Assembly: GCA_905197665.1 (NCBI GenBank)
Contig: CAJJZP010000012.1
Location: 18,703 to 82,702 of the forward strand
DNA: 64,000 nucleotides
Reading direction: 5' to 3'
From: an uncultured Collinsella sp.
GTDB lineage: Bacteria > Actinomycetota > Coriobacteriia > Coriobacteriales > Coriobacteriaceae
The notes beneath the pieces are model-generated. The model worked only from the letters and a program-made list of their open reading frames with translations. It had not been told where the DNA came from and did no database searches. The position numbers were made by a program, and so were the translations under genes. Of the stretch, positions 32,137 through 40,949 are shown piece after piece. Position 1 is the stretch's first letter, and each line of letters starts with the position of its first letter.

Positions 32137-33780
32137 CTACATCGTTCCCTTGCTCGCAGCGTAATGTTCCGCCTGCTTAAGGGCGTCCTCGTAGGCGCGC
32201 TGCTTTGCTTCGTACTCTAGCGCGTAGCGCTCCTGCTCCGCTCGCCCGGGAACAGGCACGGTCATGCTTCGCAGGTCCATTGGGGCAAGTTGCACAAGCG
32301 CGTCTCCGTGCGAGGTGTCCGCCAGTTTCTTCTGCCCCTCATCGGACGACAGGTATGCCAGGACAAACTGGGCAAGCAGCTCGTCCTCAAAGGTAGCGCA
32401 GAACATGGCGTCGCAGGGGACAATGCTCTCAAACAAAAGACCGCGCTCCACGGGGCGCTCAGAACCGACAGAAAAGTGGCCTGGCGTGATGAGGGCAAGC
32501 TTGAATGGAGGCCCGACGCGTGATATGAGAAGGCTCGCCTCGCGGGCGTCGATCGGTTTGGCCTTCCGAAAATCTTCGTAGTCTACACGGCTTACATCGT
32601 AGATATCTGTATCGGGGACACGCTCAAGTACATCTTCTGCGGCAATGATTGCGCCATCATGAAGATGCTTTAGCGACAGGTAGTAGCAGTCGTGCTGTTG
32701 GTAACTGTCTGTCGGATCTGATTCGGGCAGTTTGGTTACAACGCTGCGGGCGGTGCCGCGGTAGATTGGCGCTAGCGACCCAAGGGGGATGAACATTCTC
32801 TCGTCGAACGATCCGCTCTTTGTATTGGGTAATAGGGGATATATGCCGTTGCCCTGATCCTCGAGCCGATGCCAATAGACTGGATTCTTTTGATCGCCGT
32901 AGGCTCGGTCGACGGAATCGAGGAGCTGGTGCAGAATCTCATCGGTCATTTGCTTGTCGTCAAAGCTCCTGCCGTCAAAAAGGAAATACGGATCATTGGG
33001 CTCGCCGTCGCCAATAAAGAGCAGCGCGCGACCCTCGGCCTTTTTGGCAATGGTGTTGGGAAGAAGCACAATGCTCTTTAGCAGGCCGAGGTCACAAAGA
33101 AGGCGACGTCCATCTACGGCTCGCGCCAGATTGAACAGACGGTCCGAAATCTGAATGACGGCCGTGGCATGGGACTGAGAGCAGGCAATGGATGCCGCAA
33201 GAAAGATGTAGTACCACTCAGTGACCGAAAGCAGATCGGGGATGCCTGCGCTGCGTTGCAGCTGCTTCGAGCGCGTTCTGAGGAAATCCAGGACTCGCGC
33301 ATTTGCCGCATCGATAGATGCCGGGAATTGGGATAGCGGTCGTAGCTCGGGGGGCCTGCAGTAAATGAGTGCTGATTCGTACGTGTGAGAGGCTGCGTCC
33401 TGCTCGTAGTCGTATAAAAAGATATTCTCCTCGATGGCAGTAAACGTCGACGTCGGGACTTTGACTCGGTTTTTGCAAACGCAAGCGGGCACATAATCCC
33501 ATTCGTCGGTTGCTTCGTTGTAAACGCGGTCCTCAAACTCAAACGAGGCGGCCGAAGGTCGCTTGAGGTCAATCCCCAAAACAGACCACGAGGGGCCATC
33601 GACGTGCTCGCTCGAAAACTCAAAATCGCGACAGCACAGTTCAATGAGCCTTTTCGTTCTCGACGAAGGCTGATATTTCTCGACCATATGAGACACAAGA
33701 TCCGATAGATATCGGCTCATATATGGCTTGAGATCTTCGTTTAAGCGAAGAGTTGCAAATTCTGCTTTAGTTTTGAGCAT
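32137..33780 (-). CDS. HsdM/HsdS-like fusion protein, second copy
   Basis: A 547-residue protein with the same plan as 12732-14165. LLSVTEWYYIFLAASIACSQSHATAVIQIS and RRLLCDLGLLKSIVLLPN follow the HsdM pattern after the catalytic motif; where NPPF would stand the protein has ALIYCRPPEL, so activity is doubtful. A HsdS-like recognition region follows (RMFIPLGSLAPIYRGTAR near residue 345, DAREASLLISRVGPPFKLALI), and a helical tail QERYALEYEAKQRAYEDALKQ ends it. AGGAGG lies six bases before the ATG at 33780. No HsdR is present. It stands alone between the small-protein pair and the helicase operon. Confidence 0.65.
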   Translation of the reverse strand: MLKTKAEFATLRLNEDLKPYMSRYLSDLVSHMVEKYQPSSRTKRLIELCCRDFEFSSEHVDGPSWSVLGIDLKRPSAASFEFEDRVYNEATDEWDYVPACVCKNRVKVPTSTFTAIEENIFLYDYEQDAASHTYESALIYCRPPELRPLSQFPASIDAANARVLDFLRTRSKQLQRSAGIPDLLSVTEWYYIFLAASIACSQSHATAVIQISDRLFNLARAVDGRRLLCDLGLLKSIVLLPNTIAKKAEGRALLFIGDGEPNDPYFLFDGRSFDDKQMTDEILHQLLDSVDRAYGDQKNPVYWHRLEDQGNGIYPLLPNTKSGSFDERMFIPLGSLAPIYRGTARSVVTKLPESDPTDSYQQHDCYYLSLKHLHDGAIIAAEDVLERVPDTDIYDVSRVDYEDFRKAKPIDAREASLLISRVGPPFKLALITPGHFSVGSERPVERGLLFESIVPCDAMFCATFEDELLAQFVLAYLSSDEGQKKLADTSHGDALVQLAPMDLRSMTVPVPGRAEQERYALEYEAKQRAYEDALKQAEHYAASKGTM

Positions 33781-33840
33781 GCGCACCTCCTGCATATTCC
33801 CTATATTGCGCGGTTCGCTGACTGGCCCGTCGCGGCTCAA

Positions 33841-34049
33841 TTGCCTTCAGTCTACAAGAAGAGCAGTTGCGGCGTTTTTCAGACGGGGCACTCAAATGAA
33901 AAAGAAAAAAATCGAATGGTGCGTATGAGGCCGTACGCATTGGGTAATATTTCGCTAGATACTAACACTAAGAGATTTGCATATCTCCTAGTTGTATCAA
34001 GCTACAGTGGATAAACCAACTAGTTGTTTCAGCAACGAAAGGACAGCTA
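33841..34049 (+). promoter_or_regulatory. Upstream region of the helicase/ClpX-like operon
   Basis: An AT-rich region. Two near-identical direct repeats, CTAGTTGTATCAAGC (33988) and CTAGTTGTTTCAGCA (34020), stand 32 bp apart just before the first gene and are candidates for regulator binding. AATGGTGCGTA and TACGCATT (33911-33941) make an imperfect inverted repeat further up. No clear -35/-10 pair stands out. Confidence 0.4.
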
Positions 34050-34787
34050 ATGAACGGATGCGACATGTACAGAATCGAGCCGGACGCCCCCAAGAAGCCA
34101 ACGGCGATGAATATTTTCGGCATGATTCTGCAAACTGTCTTTGCGGTTGTACTCTACGTGGTCGCCGTCGACATGATGTGCTTGCTGACGACGTGGCTCG
34201 GCGGGTTTATGTTCGAGATTAGCGAGAGCAACACGGTGATCCCGCTCCATTCATGGCGCCTGGTGGCGTTTAGGGTGTACTGGGTTGTGCTGGGCGCGGC
34301 GTTTGTTGCGGCGCTTGCCCACAAATGGATCGTGTTGTTAACGGGAGGGCGCGAATCCGACATGTGCGAGCTGCTCGGTGTAATTGAGGGTGCCGGCGCA
34401 TTTGCATCCGTCGTCTGTGCGATTGTCTGTTTGCTGGGCTATGCCGCCGTATTTGATTGGTGGGCCGGCGTTACCGGAAAGATAGCTTCGGATTCCCGCG
34501 CCAATGATTACCTGCTTTGGGCTGTTGTCTTAACCATCGGAACGATTGTCGAGTGGCGAATTGTCGAAGGGGTCCTCAAGGCTTTATTCCCTCATGAGTG
34601 CTTGTTCCACGGGCTTCGCTTTGCATCCGTCTGCGTGGTTACTCCTCTGCTTGCGCTTGTACCCACCACGCTGGCCATCATCGTGTGCGCGCTGGTGGTG
34701 GGCCTTTTTGCCGGGATTCTGTTTGCATCGCTTGCGATCCCCGTGGTTATCGCGGTTATTGGCATTGCCATCGCTATGAGTCGCTAA
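34050..34787 (+). CDS. Multi-pass membrane protein, first gene of the helicase operon
   Basis: A 245-residue membrane protein with about six predicted helices, including IFGMILQTVFAVVLYVVAVD, WRLVAFRVYWVVLGAAFVAAL, GAFASVVCAIVCLLGYAAVF and a long hydrophobic C-terminus (ALVVGLFAGILFASLAIPVV). Charged loops are short. GAAAGGA precedes the ATG. I do not recognise the family. It is 44 bp upstream of a second, tiny membrane protein and on the same strand as the AAA+ and helicase genes, so it may anchor that machinery to the membrane. Confidence 0.65.
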   Translation: MNGCDMYRIEPDAPKKPTAMNIFGMILQTVFAVVLYVVAVDMMCLLTTWLGGFMFEISESNTVIPLHSWRLVAFRVYWVVLGAAFVAALAHKWIVLLTGGRESDMCELLGVIEGAGAFASVVCAIVCLLGYAAVFDWWAGVTGKIASDSRANDYLLWAVVLTIGTIVEWRIVEGVLKALFPHECLFHGLRFASVCVVTPLLALVPTTLAIIVCALVVGLFAGILFASLAIPVVIAVIGIAIAMSR

Positions 34788-34831
34788 CCCACAACGCAAT
34801 CCAAATATCTCGCATAAAGAAAGGAACGACC

Positions 34832-35038
34832 ATGTCGGTATTCTCTGACGCTCAAAAGCTTTTGCTGCTTGCCGTACTTACCGCTCTTATGGCTGGTGCC
34901 CTGATGTACGAAGTGTTGCATCCCACACTGTTTCCGCTGCTCAAGCAGGGCATTTTGCAGCTGCTCTACCACATTCCGGTCTTTACCCAGCCGGGCAACG
35001 TGATCTATCTGGAGTCGGCGACATCGCTGGCACTGTAG
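34832..35038 (+). CDS. Very small membrane protein
   Basis: A 68-residue protein with one or two hydrophobic segments (KLLLLAVLTALMAGALMYEV and LFPLLKQGILQLLYHIPVF). GAAAGGA stands before the ATG. It lies between the multi-pass membrane protein and the ClpX-like gene. Not recognised. Confidence 0.6.
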   Translation: MSVFSDAQKLLLLAVLTALMAGALMYEVLHPTLFPLLKQGILQLLYHIPVFTQPGNVIYLESATSLAL

Positions 35039-35099
35039 GAGTTTATGGGCTCGGGGCCACGTCATAGGTAAGAAAACCAATATAGAAAGGAAAACACCC

Positions 35100-36869
35100 A
35101 TGGCTCAGAAGCAGTATCGAAACATCGATCGCTACCGGGACCTGCTCACTCGAATTGCGCCCTCGCGTCTGGTGGAGCAGACGCGTCAGAGTGTTATTGG
35201 CCACGAAGGAAGCTTGGAGGCCTTTGTGACGGCGCTGAGCTTTGAGGTCAACCGCTGCGTGATGTTGGCACGCGGCGCCGATCCGCGCGACGTTCTTTCG
35301 CCCGCCGCCATTTTGGTGATGGGTTCCACTGGTACGGGAAAGACCCACACCATCAAGGCCGTGGCAGATGCCGCAGGGCTCAAGCTGTTCGTGTTCGATG
35401 TCTCCACCATGACGGGCGAGGGCTGGCGCGGTGCCAGCATGATCAACTGCCTATCGCAGGTCGCGGACTATCAGGCTGCGAATCCCGGTGAAATTTGTTT
35501 GGTGCTCTTTGACGAGTTTGACAAGGCGGTTCGTGTCGAACCCGATGGGGGAGAAGTTGCATCGAGTTTTAGTCCATCGCAGTCGTTCCTTAAGCTTTTG
35601 GAAGGCGGGGAGATGCCGTTCGAATGTGATACCTCCAAGAGTGCGGCTATTAAGACACTCAACCTCGATCAGGTTGTCTGCATTTTGGGCGGCGCCTTTA
35701 TGGGCTTGGACGCTCTGGTGCGCAAGCGCCTGGGTGACAAGTCTGGCACCACGGTCGGCTTCGGATCCTCGTATGCCGCCGTGCGCACCGCCGCAAAATC
35801 GGCAAACGAGCTGCGAGACAGTGCGACCATCGAGGATGTTGAGACTTGGGGTATTATGTCCGAGCTGTGCGGGCGCATTGGCTCGGTGATTAACTTTAAC
35901 GCCTTGAGCGTGGACGATCTGGTCCAGATTGCGTATGAACAGTACCTGCCCAAGTACAACAACATGATGGGAAATGGCGCCAAGATGGAGCTGATGGCAG
36001 ATGCTGCTCGCCTTGCGGCGAAGCGCGCGGTTAAGGAAGGTGCCGGCGCGCGCGGCATGCTCCGTCAGCTGCGTCCCCTTATGATGTACGCCTGGAGGGA
36101 CATGCGGGAAGATACCTATATTTCCCGTGCGACCTTGGTCGTGAGCGACGGGGAACTTGCGGTTGCGTACGAGCGCTCTCATGAGCCGCGGGGCTTTTTG
36201 CAGGAAGAGATGGGGGAGAATTCGCCCTTTCTGAACGGGAGGGAGATTGAAGCCCTGACGCTGGTGAACAACTGGATGGAGCATGAGGACGAGGACGAGC
36301 ATAAGCCGTATCAGCCTGAGTTTGCTTGGCTGGCGGATTTGGTGGACGGCTCGGCGCTCGACAAGATCGTGCAGGGCGGCAAGGCATTCGATCTTGCTGG
36401 GGTGTTGTTGCGCGGCGTTCCGTTTGATGGGCCGGAGCGCATTGCCGCCCACGAGCTGCTTAAGGCGTGCGCCTGCTACAACGACGTGCTCTATGCCGAT
36501 CAGGACAAGTATCGCAACCTTGCCCAGGTGCTTATGCTCACCAAATTGGTGTACAAAAAATCGCCCGATTGCTTGCTGAGCCCGCTCGATGTGGTTATGA
36601 ACGGCACGACTACGGGCAACGGTTTTCAGGGTCTTGGCGAGTGGGTTGATGCCGTGAGCAGGTCCGAAAAGCCTTCGTTGGAAAAGTGGCAGTACCTGGC
36701 GGCCGGGGAGGCCCTGCGGATTTACGACCACTTTAGCAAGCGTCCCGACCAGGTAAAGGAGCTTGCCGCCGATGTGTCCCTGATGCGTGTCGCCCTCGCG
36801 GTGATCGACGCTGAGGAGCGCGAGGCGTTGGAATGCGATCTTGAGAAGCTGCTCGCTTCGTGCGAGTAG
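35100..36869 (+). CDS. ClpX-like AAA+ ATPase with long C-terminal extension
   Basis: A 589-residue AAA+ ATPase. The core resembles ClpX/HslU: ILVMGSTGTGKTHTIKAVAD is Walker A (residues 75-82), LVLFDEFDKA Walker B (134-141), followed by a GGAFMGLDALVRKRLG segment like the ClpX region after sensor 1; GARGMLRQLRPLM corresponds to the sensor-2 GARGL motif. The N-terminal Zn finger of ClpX is absent and about 200 C-terminal residues are extra. GAAAGGAAAA precedes the ATG. A ClpP paralogue lies at 17011-17613. The protein probably remodels or unfolds protein targets; whether it feeds that ClpP is untested. Confidence 0.82.
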   Translation: MAQKQYRNIDRYRDLLTRIAPSRLVEQTRQSVIGHEGSLEAFVTALSFEVNRCVMLARGADPRDVLSPAAILVMGSTGTGKTHTIKAVADAAGLKLFVFDVSTMTGEGWRGASMINCLSQVADYQAANPGEICLVLFDEFDKAVRVEPDGGEVASSFSPSQSFLKLLEGGEMPFECDTSKSAAIKTLNLDQVVCILGGAFMGLDALVRKRLGDKSGTTVGFGSSYAAVRTAAKSANELRDSATIEDVETWGIMSELCGRIGSVINFNALSVDDLVQIAYEQYLPKYNNMMGNGAKMELMADAARLAAKRAVKEGAGARGMLRQLRPLMMYAWRDMREDTYISRATLVVSDGELAVAYERSHEPRGFLQEEMGENSPFLNGREIEALTLVNNWMEHEDEDEHKPYQPEFAWLADLVDGSALDKIVQGGKAFDLAGVLLRGVPFDGPERIAAHELLKACACYNDVLYADQDKYRNLAQVLMLTKLVYKKSPDCLLSPLDVVMNGTTTGNGFQGLGEWVDAVSRSEKPSLEKWQYLAAGEALRIYDHFSKRPDQVKELAADVSLMRVALAVIDAEEREALECDLEKLLASCE

Positions 36870-36992
36870 TCGCCGACTGCTTCTCTTTCCTTTCTTTTCT
36901 CAAGCGGCATAGATGCCATCGCTCAGCCGCCCTGCGTGAGTTTTTGTCCGCACGGGATGGTATTCAACACATGCAACAACTAAATCGGAGGT

Positions 36993-39900
36993 TTGACCAT
37001 GGCTACGTGGGAGCTGAACTGTCAATCGAATCCGTCGTCTGCGGGCGACAAGGAGCTTGCTCCCTATCTTGCGCGCCAAAAGGCGATGCGCGAGTTTTTT
37101 GAGCGTGCGCTGTTTGTTCCCAAGGACCCGGGCGGCGCCAAGTGCCAGGACAACAATGGTTTGTTCTTTTTGGGTGCCACGACGGGCTCGGGCAAAAACT
37201 ATACGGCCGAGCAGGTCACGGCTGATCTGATCGTCGGCGGCTGGGATGAGTCGGGCTGTTTTAACAAATGCCCTGGTCGCCGCACCTTGGTGTTTGTGGT
37301 TCCGGGTAAGGACAACCGAGACAACTACATTGCAAGCGTGCGCGAATTGCTGATCCATCAGGGCATGGATTCCAAAGATGCGGAGCGCATGGTGTTCGAT
37401 CTTCCGCGAGCGGGTGAGAATATCAAAAACTGGATCGACGCCACGTTTGATAAGGGCAGCGTAAGGCCGCGCGATATTCCATGCCCCTTTGGAGCGAAGG
37501 ACGAGGCTGTTCTTCGCGACATTACGCATGCGTGGAACAGCGCGATGGAGATCGCAGATGATCTTTTGGGCATTTTGGATAAGAAGGAACGCCTGGGAAG
37601 CGTTGTCGACCGCCTGACTCCAGGGCTGTGGGATAAGCTGGCGTTGGCAGACGCGAGCTTGCGTCGAGCGGTGAGCCGTGGACGCCAGAGCATCACGCGT
37701 GGCTTTGAGGAGATTCCCCGGATTTGGCCCTCGGCATTGCTCAACGATAAGCGCACGCCGCATGTAATTGCATGCACGCCGCAAAAGCTCGTCAATAGAA
37801 TCGATACGGTGACAGGAGCGGGCGTCGTGTTCTTTAACGCAACGGTTGCCGACGAATGCCTGTTTATCTTTGATGAGATCGACCATGCGAAGGCCGATAT
37901 GCTGTCGATGCTGGCGGCGGGACATATGAAATTTCAGCCCGACGAGATGCTGCGTATTCTTGACCGTCATTTTAATGGCGGCGTGGTTGATCCTCTGCTG
38001 CTGGGAAATCGGGACCAGTGGATGGCGGTCTATACGCATGCCTCGACCTCGGGCGAGCACGAGGGGTCAAACGCGGCCACGAGCAAGGTTTCGCGCGCAA
38101 GTGTGGAGACGACTGCCGAAGAGATCGCCAAGGGTGCCAAGCGTATTCAAAAGATGATCGCTGCGTGTATTCAGGATATGGAGCTGCAGCAGCCTTTTGC
38201 CCTGTCTGACAAGGCGAAAGACGAGCAGCTTGCCGGTCGTCACCTGTTTGGCAGCGACGATATTTCGGTGGGCGATGGCCTGTCGAATCCCTTGCGCTAT
38301 GAGCTCGATACTCGCCGCAACCGCAACATGATTACGTCTTGTGGGACGGACGAGCAGCAGACCGTCAATAAGGCGGTGCGCCGTGCGCGCGGCCTTGTCA
38401 GGATGGTGGTGGGCCATCTTGCCCGCTGTGCCACGCTTATGGACAAGCTGTACTACGGCAGCATTTCGTACAAGGACGATCTTGCGCGCAAGAATATCAT
38501 CGATGCCCTGGGCATTAGGAACGACCAGACCAACGAGAAATACTTCTGGAATTCGCTGATGCTGGCGCTGTTCTTTAAGGACCGCAAGAACGACGAGATC
38601 GATGCCGTTGACGATTCGGTGTATGCGCGTGGTGTTAACTACCTGGTGATGGAAACCACCATCGACCATATGTTTACCACGTACCTGACTAATCACGGCA
38701 TTGAGCGCATGCCCGAGGCGTATCTGGCATCCATTGCCGCCAAGGCTCCCTGTGTGTGCATGAGCGCCACCTGGAATGCACCGACTATTAAGAACTTTGA
38801 CCTGGATTACCTGGACGAAGTGCATGGCGTGGTTCGTAAAGATGCCTGGATTGGCGAGCTCAACCAGGAGATCGTGCGGCAGACCAGGCTGTTCAACAAG
38901 CAGGCGGCAACGGTGTACGACGTCGACGTCGTTTGGGTTGACGAGTCCAAGAAGCTTGCCGGCATGGCGGCCGTGGCCGGCGGCGCCTATGGCGGCGGTA
39001 TCGTGTCGCCCGACGAGGTGTACGAGCATGTGATGGGATTCTTTGACCAGATTGGCGTGAGCGAAGGGCTTGCGGCGCGCCTGCGCCGAAAGATTGCCGA
39101 CAGGGTGACCACGAGCGATGCCGAAAGCATCGAGTTTGAACTAAAGCGTCTGAGCAAGACGCTCGTTGCCGTGAGCGCCTGGGCGCGTGGCGTGGCGCGC
39201 AGTGAGCAGCAGGCGGGAGCCATCTTTACGACACGACACATGGGAAACCATGGCGACTTTAATAGTTTGGTGCTGGATCTTGCCCGAGAAATCGTTGCCG
39301 AACTGGTGATTAGGAACGTTAAGCACCCCGAGGCGTCGTACGAGAAGTCGCTCGAGGAAGCCAAGGATATGGTGCTGTGCTTTAACGCCTCCGGCTGGGA
39401 GGAGGGCTGGCGTGACGCTCAGGGGCGTCTGAAGGACGGCAAGCCGACCCTGATGTTTATCAATCTTGCTGCTGGCGGCTTTTCCAAAAACCTCAAATAC
39501 GAGGTGCCGGAGAGCCTGCGCGACACGGTGCGCCAGGTGGACTGCGGCTTCGATAACGCTGAGCGACATCCCAAGATGGATCTCGATTTTTTGTACATGG
39601 AGTCGCCCACGAGCCGCTTGACCTGGGGAGTCGATATTAGTTCAAAGAAGTTTGACCAGCAGGCGCTGCTTGGCGTGGTCGAACAGGAGGAGCTCGTGAC
39701 GCGCGGTGAGATCCCGTTTATTCAGAAGCGCCATCGCGTGCGCACGGTACTGGCGGGCGTTGGCGGAAAACTGCCGGTGCGCGACACCCTCTCTTATCAG
39801 GTCGAAGGAGCCCGCATTGTGGCGCAGGCCGTGGGTCGCTTGATGCGCACGAGCGTAAAGATGCCGCACGTACGGGTGATGCTCGATCGCGAAATCGCCG

Positions 39901-40949
39901 GCGATTGCGATTTTTCGTTCCTGCACGATTTGCCGATGGGCTACGAGCTGGAGCAGGTGGTTGGTGCCTGCGCGGCCGTCAACAACCACATGGCGGACAA
40001 GAAGCAACACGCTGCTAGCAAGCAACAGAACCTTGCTGCCTTTAGGAACAATCTGGCGAAGGAGAAGCACGAGAGGCTGGCGTGGAGGGTTACCTCGCTC
40101 GATGCGCGCGAGGAAGATCTGGCCGCCTTTGACGACGAGCGCGACTTTTATCTGCATCATTTTTGCCTGCCGTGGGAGGACCTTGCGAGCTATCCTGCGC
40201 GCAAAAGCACTGCGCTGCACATGCCGTTCCCCGCGAGTGGCTATGCGTATGCGCAGGGCGGAGCGTGTAAGGTGCCGCATTTTGAGTTTCCCAGCTATGA
40301 GGGTGAACCTGTTGAGCAGATTGCTGCCCGCCTGGAGGAGTGCTGCCGCTACGACGAGGGGTTAAAGGGCGCGACGGTTCGCCAGGTAAGCCAGACGGCG
40401 GCCCGCGTGCCCGAGTTGCTGTCGATTCGGGAGGTGCGCGAGCGTTGGTCGCGCGACGGGGTGCCCGCGATGCTGCAACCGGCGGCGACGGCGCACATGA
40501 CGCCCTATATGTTCCAGGCGGTGTATCTGGGAGAACTGGGAGAGTCTGCCGGTAGGGCCATCTTCGAGGCGTATTACGATGGCCGGTATTTGCTTGCGCG
40601 TGGTGACGCTGCCCATGCCGAGACGGGCGGCGATTTTGAGGTGCTCGATGCCGCTGGCAACAAGACTGGGGTGTGGATCGATTTTAAGCACTATCGCATC
40701 GGCGCCTACGAGGCCTACAGGCGCTCCGGCGGCGAGACTACGGATGCTGAGCGCTTTAAGGCAAAGGCCCAAAAAGTTGGGGCGAAGCGCCTGTTGATCG
40801 TCAATGTTTTGGCCGATGAAGCGGCGCTGGAGCTACGTCAAAAGCCAATCGATGGCGAGGGGATGGTGTTCTCCTTCCCCTATATGGCAGCTGATGGAGC
40901 AATCAGCCTGGAGATGATGGAGGCGATTCATCGTGCAATCGAAGCATAA
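36993..40949 (+). CDS. Giant SF2 helicase with C-terminal PD-(D/E)XK-like nuclease domain
   Basis: A 1318-residue protein. Helicase motifs: GATTGSGKNYTAEQ (Walker A, residues 59-72, with Asn in place of the usual Thr/Ser after GK), LFIFDEIDHAK (motif II, ~291-301), CVCMSATWNAPT (motif III, ~587) and IVAQAVGRLMRTS (motif VI, ~940), so a superfamily 2 enzyme. The last ~150 residues contain GDFEVLDAAGNKTGVWIDFKHY (about 1212-1233), where D, D and K fit a PD-(D/E)XK nuclease core. GGAGG precedes the ATG. The stop overlaps the next gene by 17 bp. A SF2 helicase with a fused REase beside a possible PIWI-like protein recalls the pPIWI_RE systems; alternatives are a type III restriction-like or DinG-like enzyme. 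Confidence 0.8.
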   Translation: MTMATWELNCQSNPSSAGDKELAPYLARQKAMREFFERALFVPKDPGGAKCQDNNGLFFLGATTGSGKNYTAEQVTADLIVGGWDESGCFNKCPGRRTLVFVVPGKDNRDNYIASVRELLIHQGMDSKDAERMVFDLPRAGENIKNWIDATFDKGSVRPRDIPCPFGAKDEAVLRDITHAWNSAMEIADDLLGILDKKERLGSVVDRLTPGLWDKLALADASLRRAVSRGRQSITRGFEEIPRIWPSALLNDKRTPHVIACTPQKLVNRIDTVTGAGVVFFNATVADECLFIFDEIDHAKADMLSMLAAGHMKFQPDEMLRILDRHFNGGVVDPLLLGNRDQWMAVYTHASTSGEHEGSNAATSKVSRASVETTAEEIAKGAKRIQKMIAACIQDMELQQPFALSDKAKDEQLAGRHLFGSDDISVGDGLSNPLRYELDTRRNRNMITSCGTDEQQTVNKAVRRARGLVRMVVGHLARCATLMDKLYYGSISYKDDLARKNIIDALGIRNDQTNEKYFWNSLMLALFFKDRKNDEIDAVDDSVYARGVNYLVMETTIDHMFTTYLTNHGIERMPEAYLASIAAKAPCVCMSATWNAPTIKNFDLDYLDEVHGVVRKDAWIGELNQEIVRQTRLFNKQAATVYDVDVVWVDESKKLAGMAAVAGGAYGGGIVSPDEVYEHVMGFFDQIGVSEGLAARLRRKIADRVTTSDAESIEFELKRLSKTLVAVSAWARGVARSEQQAGAIFTTRHMGNHGDFNSLVLDLAREIVAELVIRNVKHPEASYEKSLEEAKDMVLCFNASGWEEGWRDAQGRLKDGKPTLMFINLAAGGFSKNLKYEVPESLRDTVRQVDCGFDNAERHPKMDLDFLYMESPTSRLTWGVDISSKKFDQQALLGVVEQEELVTRGEIPFIQKRHRVRTVLAGVGGKLPVRDTLSYQVEGARIVAQAVGRLMRTSVKMPHVRVMLDREIAGDCDFSFLHDLPMGYELEQVVGACAAVNNHMADKKQHAASKQQNLAAFRNNLAKEKHERLAWRVTSLDAREEDLAAFDDERDFYLHHFCLPWEDLASYPARKSTALHMPFPASGYAYAQGGACKVPHFEFPSYEGEPVEQIAARLEECCRYDEGLKGATVRQVSQTAARVPELLSIREVRERWSRDGVPAMLQPAATAHMTPYMFQAVYLGELGESAGRAIFEAYYDGRYLLARGDAAHAETGGDFEVLDAAGNKTGVWIDFKHYRIGAYEAYRRSGGETTDAERFKAKAQKVGAKRLLIVNVLADEAALELRQKPIDGEGMVFSFPYMAADGAISLEMMEAIHRAIEA

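Noticed and set aside
35451..36731. Minus-strand open frame opposite the ClpX-like gene
   Set aside because: It is a shadow of the real AAA+ gene, which has complete motifs and a ribosome site.
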